From: an uncultured Mycoplasmatota bacterium
GTDB lineage: Bacteria; Bacillota_I; Bacilli_A; RF39; UBA660
NCBI GenBank assembly: GCA_947087145.1
Contig: CAMUBM010000063.1
Location: forward strand, 1 to 5,244
Length of the DNA stretch: 5,244 bases
Direction of reading: 5' to 3'
Shown one piece after another: positions 1 through 5,244 of the stretch (position 1 is the stretch's first letter; the number at the start of each line of letters is the position of its first letter). The notes below the pieces were generated by a model. That model did no database searches, had not been told where the DNA came from, and saw nothing but the letters and a program-made list of their open reading frames with translations. The translations under genes were made by a program, and so were the position numbers.

Positions 1-2
1 TA

Positions 3-296
3 GAAAACTATAGAAAACAATTTCTAAGCCAAGCAACCCTAAACGATTATCTTTTTGAAACACCTTGCAAAAATGGAACAAGCACCTACAAAATGTTAGA
101 ATACTATGTGCCTTACAAAGACGATACCATCCTTCACTTTGGCGAAGAAACGAATAAAATAGAATTGTATAAAAAAGAAGAAACCATCGACTGCATCCCA
201 GAGTATACTTTTTGGAAAAACAACATCACAAATACACTTGAAAAAGAAATTGTTGCTTACATCGAGAGCGAAAGTAGAAGAAGAGTTTTGAAATAG
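3..296 (+). CDS. 3' end of an unrecognised gene (5' truncated by window edge)
   Basis: The reading frame is open from the window edge and ends at TAG (294-296), giving 97 visible residues. An ATG lies at 93, but the frame is open through the preceding 30 codons and no clear ribosome binding site precedes it. I therefore read this as the C-terminus of a longer protein rather than a 67-residue gene. The visible part is rich in charged and aromatic residues (for example MLEYYVPYKDD, then an FGEETNKIELYKK stretch) and ends in a basic tail, SESRRRVLK. It has no obvious membrane segment, Cys cluster or nucleotide-binding loop. I do not recognise the family. It does not resemble the C-terminus of RbgA (YlqF), which precedes rnhB in Bacillus. 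A terminator begins on the next base, so this gene closes the upstream transcription unit. That the frame is coding is likely; its function is unknown. Confidence 0.75.
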   Translation, partial: ENYRKQFLSQATLNDYLFETPCKNGTSTYKMLEYYVPYKDDTILHFGEETNKIELYKKEETIDCIPEYTFWKNNITNTLEKEIVAYIESESRRRVLK

Positions 297-322
297 AAGT
301 AAATTCATTCATTTACTTTTTT
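297..322 (+). terminator. Intrinsic terminator after the upstream gene
   Basis: A perfect 8-bp inverted repeat, AAGTAAAT (297-304) and ATTTACTT (311-318), encloses a 6-nt loop (TCATTC). It can be lengthened at its base by a G.U pair (296/319) and an A-T pair (295/320). Six consecutive T residues (317-322) complete the Rho-independent pattern. The stem holds only one G-C pair, so it is thermodynamically weak, but this is common in AT-rich genomes. Its position on the first base after the TAG stop supports a real role in separating the upstream gene from rnhB. Confidence 0.7.
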
Positions 323-354
323 CTTTGAAAAAAACAGCCACAATTAAAAAAGTA

Positions 355-363
355 TGCTAAAAT
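355..363 (+). promoter_or_regulatory. Extended -10 promoter element for rnhB operon
   Basis: TGCTAAAAT matches the extended -10 pattern TGnTATAAT, with five of six bases in the hexamer (TAAAAT, 358-363). There is no good -35 hexamer at 16-18 bp spacing. A TTGAAA at 325-330 is too far away (27 bp), so any activity would rest on the TG extension. Transcription would be expected to begin near 369-371, leaving a leader of about 17 nt that still contains the rnhB ribosome binding site (373-379). The site lies just after the terminator of the preceding gene, where a promoter is expected. This is inferred from sequence match and position only. Confidence 0.5.
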
Positions 364-372
364 GGGTAAAGA

Positions 373-379
373 GAAAGGG
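373..379 (+). promoter_or_regulatory. Ribosome binding site that fixes the rnhB start
   Basis: GAAAGGG lies 7 nt before the ATG at 387. The in-frame ATG at 354 has no comparable purine-rich site upstream and falls inside the predicted -10 element, so the 387 start is preferred. Confidence 0.7.
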
Positions 380-386
380 TAGAAAA

Positions 387-1049
387 ATGACAGAAAGAGT
401 AGACTTATTAAAATATGAAACAGAGCTTTATAAAAAGAATATAACGCGAATAGCGGGCGTCGACGAAGTAGGAAGAGGGCCACTAGTAGGACCCGTTGTT
501 GCTGCTGCTGTCATACTACCTCAAAACTATCGACTCGAAGGACTTACAGACTCCAAAAAACTAAGTGAAAAAAAAAGAAATCAATTCTTTGAAATACTAA
601 AAAGAGATGCGATAGCGATTGGTATTGGAGAAATTTCCGCTAAAAAAATCGACGAAGTCAATATTTACGAAGCCAGTAAACTTGCTATGTTAGAAGCTTT
701 AAATAACCTAAAAGTGAAACCAGAACACGTTTTAATCGATGCGATGCCTCTATCTTTAGAAGTACCTTCTACCAGTATTATTCATGGAGATGCTCTTTCC
801 TTATCCATCGCCGCAGCAAGTGTGATAGCAAAAGTCACTAGAGACGAAATGATGTACGCCCTCCATAAAAAACATCCCGAATACCATTTTGATAAACACA
901 AAGGGTATCCAACAAAACTACATTTAGAATGTTTAGAAAAATTTGGTCCTTTAGAAAATTACCGGTTTACATACAAACCTGTTCATGATTTAATAGAAAA
1001 AGGTGAGAAAAATAAACATGAAGAAAATCATAAAAAGCAAACTATTTAA
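387..1049 (+). CDS. rnhB: Ribonuclease HII
   Basis: This cytoplasmic endonuclease cuts the RNA strand of RNA:DNA hybrids and, in the known family, nicks 5' of single ribonucleotides embedded in DNA to start ribonucleotide excision repair. The 220-residue product carries the type 2 RNase H signatures in order. These are GVDEVGRG (residues 24-31; catalytic D26 and E27, and the GRG that reads the RNA-DNA junction), DSKKLSEKKR (55-64), LIDAMPL (116-122; third acid D118), GDALSLSIAAASVIAK (134-149), VTRD (150-153; fourth acid D153) and KGYPTKLH (172-179; the Tyr probably matches the junction-recognition Tyr). All four catalytic acids are present. The protein is close in size to E. coli RNase HII (198 aa) and lacks the long N-terminal extension of the Bacillus enzyme. 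The ATG at 387 is chosen over 354 because of its ribosome binding site. The lysine-rich tail (residues about 204-220) overlaps the next gene by 32 bp. It appears to be the first gene of an operon with the LtaS-like gene and topA. Confidence 0.96.
   Translation: MTERVDLLKYETELYKKNITRIAGVDEVGRGPLVGPVVAAAVILPQNYRLEGLTDSKKLSEKKRNQFFEILKRDAIAIGIGEISAKKIDEVNIYEASKLAMLEALNNLKVKPEHVLIDAMPLSLEVPSTSIIHGDALSLSIAAASVIAKVTRDEMMYALHKKHPEYHFDKHKGYPTKLHLECLEKFGPLENYRFTYKPVHDLIEKGEKNKHEENHKKQTI
999..1007 (+). promoter_or_regulatory. Ribosome binding site for the LtaS-like gene, inside rnhB
   Basis: AAAGGTGAG lies within the rnhB coding sequence and ends 10 nt before the ATG at 1018. An in-frame GTG at 1003 is part of this site and has only an A-rich run upstream, so ATG 1018 is the better start. 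Because ribosomes finishing rnhB traverse the site, translational coupling is likely. Confidence 0.55.
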
Positions 1050-3066
1050 AAACTATATTTCTTTATTCCTTTCTTTACTAAGTATCGAAATCTTATTTCG
1101 TATTCTTTCTACCATGCCTTTACAAAACTGGGCGATGGTTAGAATTTTTTTAGGTTGTCATATTATAGCAAGTGTGATGGCTTTTCTAATGCAACCATTA
1201 AAAGAAAAAACAGGAAAAATTTTAAGTGGCATTCTATTATTTTTTATTACTCTCTATGCCACTTTACAAGTAGGATTTGAAAATTACCTAGGGACTTATA
1301 TTTCTCTAGGAGCCAGTAGCCAATTAGGAGCAGTCACAGATTACATCAAAGACTATTTTGACTCTTTTCATATTTCTTTTTATCTCTTATTTGTACCTTT
1401 CTTTTTCTTTATAATTTATAAAATAAAAGGAGAAAAACTTCTTTTCAAAAACTATTTCCAAGAAAAAGATAGCTTTTTTGACATACGAAATCGAAAGAAA
1501 AATTTAGGAATAGCCCTTGTTGTCCTATTGGTATCTTGTATTCTTTACAATTGTTCTCTAACTCTAGAATTTATGCAAAATGCTTTGCAACTCGAAAGTA
1601 CCAAAACTTTATTCAAAAATCCTAGCAATTCCAATATCAGTGTCAACCAATTTGGAATAACAACCTTTGGCCTTTTAGATATCAAAACAACAATCTTTAA
1701 ACCAGATGAAGAAGATTTTTCCTACTTTCAAAAGCCAGAAGAAGAGAAAGAAATTACGGACAATACAAGACACATCGACGATACGGACTGGATAGAACTA
1801 GATAACAACACCACAGATAAAAATTACAAAACACTAAATAGTTACTTTCTAAGCCAAAACATCAGTGATAAAAACGAATACACAGGAGTATTCAAAGATA
1901 AAAATGTAATTGTGATTATGATGGAATCAGTAAACGAAATCTTTATCCATCCTGAATACTATCCAACATTCTATAAATTGTACACCGAAGGTTGGAGTTT
2001 CAAAAATTCTTATTCTCCGAGAAATTCTTGTGCAACAGGAAATAACGAAATGAGCGGAATGACGAGTTTATTTACGATTTACAGGAAATGTACAGCCAAT
2101 GACTATCGAAACAACACCTACAGCCAAAGTATTTTCAATGTTTTTAATAAGGCTGGCTACCAAACAAGTTCCTTCCACAACTACACCGAACATTACTACT
2201 ATAGAAACACCATTCATAAAAATATGGGGTCAGGCATTTATTATGGTGTAGAAGATTTACAAATTCCATATAGCAATGCTTACAAAGAATGGCCAAGTGA
2301 TATTTCTCTTATGGAAGAAGCAATAAAACGGATAGACACCACAAAACCATTTATGTCTTGGTTTGCAACAGTAACTTCTCATCAACCTTATGGGACATCC
2401 AGCGAGTTTGGAGATAAGCATCTAGACTTATTTAAAGAGACGCATTATCCTATCGAACTAAAAAGATATATGTCAAAACTAAAAGAACTTGATTTAGCTT
2501 TAGAAAGATTACTAGAACTACTAGAAGAAAAAGAAGTACTAAAAGATACAGTTTTGGTATTATTTGGAGATCATTATCCTTATGGACTCAATAACAAAGA
2601 TTTGAATTTGGTTCTTCCTTATAATGTAAATGAAAGAAATAACGTCGACAAAACCCCTTTTGTCATATATAATAGTGAAACAACAAAGAAAGAATTTGAT
2701 GCATATACAAGTTATATAAATATTCTTCCCACTCTTGCCAATCTCTTTGATTTAGACTACGATCCAAGACTTTATATGGGAGAAGATATATTAGCACCAG
2801 ATTACCAAAATTCCTATAAAAATCGTGTTATCTTTGCGGATGGTTCTTGGGAAACAAAAATAGGAAGGTATGATGCCACCAATGGGATCATGACCTACTA
2901 TGGAGAAGAAGATTATACCGAAGAAGAAGTAATAGCATACAACAAAGAAATAAATAACAAAATAAAAATGAGCAATTTAGTCATTGAAACCAATTATTTT
3001 GAATACTTAAAAAATGGATTAAGTACCTACGAGTCAAGTGTTTCAACCAAAGACTTACCAAGTTAG
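1018..3066 (+). CDS. LtaS-family membrane phosphoglycerol transferase (lipoteichoic acid synthase-like)
   Basis: This is a polytopic membrane protein with an extracellular sulfatase/alkaline-phosphatase-fold domain. LtaS-family enzymes move glycerol-phosphate from phosphatidylglycerol onto a growing lipoteichoic acid or glycolipid primer, through a phospho-threonine intermediate and a bound metal, typically Mn2+. The 682-residue product has five hydrophobic segments (about 13-31, 41-58, 67-86, 118-136, 162-178), as in LtaS. An acidic linker follows (about 225-285), then the catalytic domain from about 296 to 600. Inferred metal and active-site residues are E303 (MMES), nucleophile T340 (CATGNNE), D518 and H519 (FGDH); H455 (TSHQPY) matches the substrate-contact His region. 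NILPTLANLF (568-577) is the usual late sulfatase-domain helix. It is slightly longer than S. aureus LtaS (646 aa), and I see no clear AxA signal peptidase site after helix 5. The start codon overlaps rnhB by 32 bp, and topA follows 15 bp after the TAG. The family is near certain; the exact polymer made (lipoteichoic acid, primer or another glycerolphosphate product) cannot be decided from sequence. Confidence 0.92.
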   Translation: MKKIIKSKLFKNYISLFLSLLSIEILFRILSTMPLQNWAMVRIFLGCHIIASVMAFLMQPLKEKTGKILSGILLFFITLYATLQVGFENYLGTYISLGASSQLGAVTDYIKDYFDSFHISFYLLFVPFFFFIIYKIKGEKLLFKNYFQEKDSFFDIRNRKKNLGIALVVLLVSCILYNCSLTLEFMQNALQLESTKTLFKNPSNSNISVNQFGITTFGLLDIKTTIFKPDEEDFSYFQKPEEEKEITDNTRHIDDTDWIELDNNTTDKNYKTLNSYFLSQNISDKNEYTGVFKDKNVIVIMMESVNEIFIHPEYYPTFYKLYTEGWSFKNSYSPRNSCATGNNEMSGMTSLFTIYRKCTANDYRNNTYSQSIFNVFNKAGYQTSSFHNYTEHYYYRNTIHKNMGSGIYYGVEDLQIPYSNAYKEWPSDISLMEEAIKRIDTTKPFMSWFATVTSHQPYGTSSEFGDKHLDLFKETHYPIELKRYMSKLKELDLALERLLELLEEKEVLKDTVLVLFGDHYPYGLNNKDLNLVLPYNVNERNNVDKTPFVIYNSETTKKEFDAYTSYINILPTLANLFDLDYDPRLYMGEDILAPDYQNSYKNRVIFADGSWETKIGRYDATNGIMTYYGEEDYTEEEVIAYNKEINNKIKMSNLVIETNYFEYLKNGLSTYESSVSTKDLPS

Positions 3067-3072
3067 AAAGGA
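3065..3072 (+). promoter_or_regulatory. Ribosome binding site for topA
   Basis: AGAAAGGA begins within the TAG stop of the preceding gene and ends 9 nt before the topA ATG at 3082. The short gap (15 bp) leaves little room for a separate promoter and implies co-transcription with the LtaS-like gene. Confidence 0.7.
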
Positions 3073-3081
3073 AAACATACT

Positions 3082-5109
3082 ATGAAAAAATTAGTCATTG
3101 TAGAATCCCCCGCCAAATCAAAAACTATCGAAAAATACCTAGGAGGAGAGTACAAAGTTGTATCCAGTAAAGGACATATTAGAGACTTAGCAACCAGTGG
3201 GAAATTTGGGTTAGGTGTGGACATTGAAAATGATTTTGCTCCCAATTATGTGCCAATTAAAGGAAAATCGAAAGATATCAATGCTTTAAAAAAAGACGTT
3301 GCATCTAGTTCTTTTGTTTATCTAGCAACCGACCCTGACCGTGAAGGGGAAGCCATTTCTTGGCACTTAAAAGATGCGTTAGACATCAACGACAATTATA
3401 GTAGAGTGGTTTTTAATGAAATCACCAAAGACGTTGTTTTAAACGCCATAGAAAACCCTAGAAAAATCGACGACAACTTAGTAAAAAGTCAAGAAACCAG
3501 AAGAATTTTGGACCGAATTATTGGATTTCGATTAAGCAAACTGATGCAATCTAAAACGGGTGGAAAAAGTGCGGGGCGTGTCCAAAGTGTTGCCTTAAAA
3601 CTAATTGTGGATAGAGAACGAGAAATAGAGGCCTTTACCCCAACAGAATACTGGACCATTACTGCTGACTTTAAAGATTTTACAGCAGATTTAGAAAAGT
3701 ATCATGGGAAAAAGGTAGAAATCGGAAGCGAAGTCGAAGCAGAAGAAATTCTTAGTAAATTATCGAATGCTTTCAAAATCGATGATGTAAAAACGAGTGA
3801 TGCTAAAAAAAGCGCCAAACCTGTATTCAAAACATCTACCTTGCAACGTATGGCAGCAAATAAAATTAACTTTGCTCCATCCAAAACCATGCGTATTGCC
3901 CAAAAACTATATGAAGGAGTAGACATAGGCAGCGAAACAGTGGGTTTAATCACTTACATGCGTACAGACTCAGAACGTGTGTCACAATCTTTTGTTGCTG
4001 AAACATATGACTACATCAAGAAAAACTATGGTCCGGAATATATTGGAAATGTCAAAGTAGGAAAAAAAGACAAAACCATGCAAGATGCTCATGAAGGTAT
4101 TCGTCCCACAAGTATTCTCCGTACTCCAGAAAGTATGAAAAAATACCTAACGACCGACGAATACAAACTTTATAACTTAATATACATTCGTGCATTGTCT
4201 TCTCTAATGGCAGATGCCAAATTCTTAACCACAACTGTTATTTTAGAAAACAATGGCTATACTTTTAAAACCACAGGAAGCATCTTAAAATTTGAAGGAT
4301 ACTTAAAAATTTATAGTGCCTTTGAAGAACAAAAGGATACAATTTTACCAGACTTTGGGTCATACAATAGCAACACGATTATTGCAAGTACCATTCTAAA
4401 AGAACAACATTTTACCAAACCACTTCCAAGATACACCGAAAGTAGTTTAATCAAAGAACTAGAAAATTTAGGCATAGGAAGACCCAGTACTTACTCAACA
4501 ATCGTAACGACCATTAAAGATAGAGGGTATGTTCTCTTAGAAGACAAAAAATTTATTCCGACCGAGATTGGTATCGAAACAACTGACAAACTCCAAGAAT
4601 ACTTTAGTGACATTGTAAATGTCGAATATACAAGCAATATGGAAACGGATTTAGATAAAATTGCTGATGATGAGATGAATAACATTAAAGTTTTAAGAGA
4701 ATTTTACGATAAATTTGAGCCAATGGTCGAAGAAGCTTTTGACAAAATGGAAAAGAAAGAAGCCGAAAAAACGGGAGAAATATGTCCAGAATGCGGAAGT
4801 GACCTAGTCATACGAAATGGAAGATACGGAAAATTCACAGCTTGTTCCAACTATCCGACCTGTAAATACATCAAAAAAGAAGAAAAAGAAACAAAAGAAC
4901 TTGCTGATTGTCCAAAATGTGATGGAAAAATCGTTGAAAAGAGAACACGCAAAGGGAAATTTTTCTATGGCTGTTCCAATTATCCGAAATGTGATTTTGC
5001 TTCTTGGTACAAACCAACGGGTGCCAAATGCCCAAAATGCGATAACTTATTAGTAGAGAAAAAAGATAAAATTGTATGCAGTAATTGCGAGTATGAACAA
5101 GAAAACTAA
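3082..5109 (+). CDS. topA: DNA topoisomerase I (type IA, omega protein)
   Basis: This enzyme relaxes negatively supercoiled DNA by cutting one strand through a 5'-phosphotyrosine link and passing the other strand through the gap, so restraining transcription-driven supercoiling and R-loops. The 675-residue protein is close to the usual Firmicutes length (B. subtilis about 690). The N-terminal Toprim domain (about 1-112) has KLVIVESPAK (3-12, E8) and the metal-binding acids of DPDREGE (D84, D86, E88). The catalytic core follows: SAGRVQS (163-169), active-site Y292 with R294 in ITYMRTD, HEGIRPT (337-343), and a RYTESSLIKELE / GIGRPSTY segment at about 450-472. The C-terminus holds three four-Cys zinc ribbons, C568/571/588/594, C610/613/631/637 and C650/653/666/669, which in this family bind single-stranded DNA and RNA polymerase. 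All key residues are intact and there is no frameshift. The ATG is supported by a ribosome binding site at 3065-3072 and by the Toprim strand starting at once. It appears to be co-transcribed with rnhB and the LtaS-like gene. Confidence 0.98.
   Translation: MKKLVIVESPAKSKTIEKYLGGEYKVVSSKGHIRDLATSGKFGLGVDIENDFAPNYVPIKGKSKDINALKKDVASSSFVYLATDPDREGEAISWHLKDALDINDNYSRVVFNEITKDVVLNAIENPRKIDDNLVKSQETRRILDRIIGFRLSKLMQSKTGGKSAGRVQSVALKLIVDREREIEAFTPTEYWTITADFKDFTADLEKYHGKKVEIGSEVEAEEILSKLSNAFKIDDVKTSDAKKSAKPVFKTSTLQRMAANKINFAPSKTMRIAQKLYEGVDIGSETVGLITYMRTDSERVSQSFVAETYDYIKKNYGPEYIGNVKVGKKDKTMQDAHEGIRPTSILRTPESMKKYLTTDEYKLYNLIYIRALSSLMADAKFLTTTVILENNGYTFKTTGSILKFEGYLKIYSAFEEQKDTILPDFGSYNSNTIIASTILKEQHFTKPLPRYTESSLIKELENLGIGRPSTYSTIVTTIKDRGYVLLEDKKFIPTEIGIETTDKLQEYFSDIVNVEYTSNMETDLDKIADDEMNNIKVLREFYDKFEPMVEEAFDKMEKKEAEKTGEICPECGSDLVIRNGRYGKFTACSNYPTCKYIKKEEKETKELADCPKCDGKIVEKRTRKGKFFYGCSNYPKCDFASWYKPTGAKCPKCDNLLVEKKDKIVCSNCEYEQEN
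4783..5088 (+). repeat. Triplicated zinc-ribbon coding units in topA
   Basis: Three tandem Cys4 zinc-ribbon units occur within topA, starting at 4783, 4909 and 5029. Units 1 and 2 are the most alike: both have CPxC, a GKF stretch, then CSNYPxC, and their DNA matches closely around TGTTCCAA(C/T)TATCCGA. Unit 3 is shorter and ends in CSNC. This is the normal type IA topoisomerase tail, not a mobile or recent repeat. Confidence 0.85.
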
Positions 5110-5114
5110 TCTTG

Positions 5115-5158
5115 CTTTTTTTCATGAAGGAGTAGTAGTCTAAAAAAATGAAAAAGAG
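5115..5158 (+). other. Possible leader hairpin between topA and the next gene
   Basis: The bases CTTTTTTTCAT (5115-5125) can pair with ATGAAAAAGAG (5148-5158): ten Watson-Crick pairs plus one G.U, around a 22-nt loop. The right arm covers the start of the GAGG ribosome binding site (5156-5159) of the next gene, so the fold could lower its translation. The arms are mostly poly-T against poly-A, which arises easily by chance in AT-rich DNA, and the loop is long. A classical terminator is not evident here: the T7 run at 5116-5122 is preceded only by a 4-bp CAAG/CTTG stem. Confidence 0.3.
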
Positions 5159-5160
5159 GT
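5154..5160 (+). promoter_or_regulatory. Ribosome binding site for the 3'-most gene
   Basis: AAGAGGT, with GAGG at 5156-5159, lies 6 nt before the ATG at 5166. This supports translation of the partial gene that leaves the window. Confidence 0.6.
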
Positions 5161-5165
5161 AATTC

Positions 5166-5244
5166 ATGGAGAAAAAATATTTAACTATAGAACAAGAAAT
5201 GATGCTGAAACCAATAACTGAAGACTTATCTATAATTTGCTATG
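5166..5244 (+). CDS. N-terminus of an unrecognised gene (3' truncated by window edge)
   Basis: An ATG at 5166 with a well-placed GAGG site opens a frame of 26 codons that is still open at the window end. The product begins MEKKYLTIEQEMMLKPITED and continues LSIICY. It has no Gly-rich FAD or nucleotide loop, so it does not look like trmFO, which often follows topA in Firmicutes. No signal peptide is evident in what can be seen. The gene starts 56 bp after topA with no clear terminator between them, so read-through from the topA operon is possible. I do not recognise the family, and 26 residues are too few for a functional call. Confidence 0.65.
   Translation, partial: MEKKYLTIEQEMMLKPITEDLSIICY

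Noticed and set aside
93..296. A stand-alone 67-residue gene starting at ATG 93
   Set aside because: The frame is open for 30 more codons to the window edge and no good ribosome site precedes 93, so it is better read as the end of a longer gene.
325..330. TTGAAA as a -35 box for the rnhB promoter
   Set aside because: It lies 27 bp from the TAAAAT hexamer, too far for normal sigma factor spacing.
3702..3953. Minus-strand open frame inside topA (83 residues)
   Set aside because: It is fully antisense to the conserved, intact topA core, has no ribosome site I can support and resembles no family. The other minus-strand frames at 96-308, 3063-3245, 4052-4234 and 4491-4685 are rejected for the same kind of reason.
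4817..5053. Plus-strand 78-residue frame within the topA zinc-ribbon region
   Set aside because: It is an out-of-frame reading of the repetitive zinc-ribbon DNA, with low-complexity lysine runs and no independent start signal.
5148..5162. Tiny leader frame MKKR ending at TAA just before the last gene
   Set aside because: The only upstream Shine-Dalgarno-like site (AAGGAG, 5127-5132) is 15 nt away, and a four-codon frame is expected by chance.
4871..5167. Minus-strand 98-residue frame covering the topA tail and the downstream gap
   Set aside because: Its composition (Phe/Leu-rich from A-rich antisense sequence) and its overlap with the zinc-ribbon region mark it as a shadow of topA.
1..5244. 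Mycoplasma-type genetic code (TGA read as Trp)
   Set aside because: All ten Trp codons found in the real genes are TGG and no conserved frame needs TGA read-through.
1..5244. CRISPR array, insertion sequence, tRNA or rRNA gene, attachment site
   Set aside because: I saw no spaced direct repeats, terminal inverted repeats, transposase motifs or cloverleaf-like segments. The non-coding gaps are all under 100 bp and are accounted for by the terminator, promoter and ribosome sites.

Overview
The window is a short, dense, AT-rich stretch of bacterial chromosome (by eye about one third G+C). Every recognisable gene is on the + strand. Three things point to a low-GC Firmicutes/Bacilli-type organism: RNase HII lying close to topoisomerase I, a five-helix LtaS-type phosphoglycerol transferase, and purine-rich Shine-Dalgarno sites. 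An uncultured gut lineage is plausible, but the species cannot be read from the sequence. All ten Trp codons I found in the real genes are TGG and the four visible stops are TAG or TAA. This fits the ordinary bacterial code, and nothing suggests the Mycoplasma code.

Layout: (1) 3-296, the 3' end of an unrecognised gene. (2) 297-322, a convincing AT-rich intrinsic terminator starting on the base after its stop codon. (3) 355-363, a textbook extended -10 promoter element, followed after a very short leader by rnhB (387-1049, RNase HII). (4) An LtaS-family lipoteichoic-acid-synthase-like gene (1018-3066) overlapping the 3' end of rnhB by 32 bp. (5) topA (3082-5109, DNA topoisomerase I), 15 bp further on. 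(6) A 56-bp gap with a T-tract, a possible hairpin and a good ribosome binding site, then the first 26 codons of an unrecognised gene that runs off the window (5166-5244).

The central genes look like one transcription unit. rnhB and topA are genome-maintenance genes: one removes ribonucleotides and RNA:DNA hybrids, the other relaxes negative supercoils, and both limit R-loops. The membrane-anchored LtaS-like enzyme between them acts outside the cell on polyglycerolphosphate or related envelope polymers. It has no obvious functional link to its neighbours and sits where many Firmicutes carry dprA.

I see no CRISPR array, mobile element, RNA gene or undescribed multi-gene system. The points worth a second look are local: the terminator/promoter boundary that settles the rnhB start, the overlapping genes, the LtaS-like gene in the dprA slot, a cysteine pair around its catalytic threonine, and a possible ribosome-site-masking hairpin after topA. 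No gap between genes reaches 300 bases.
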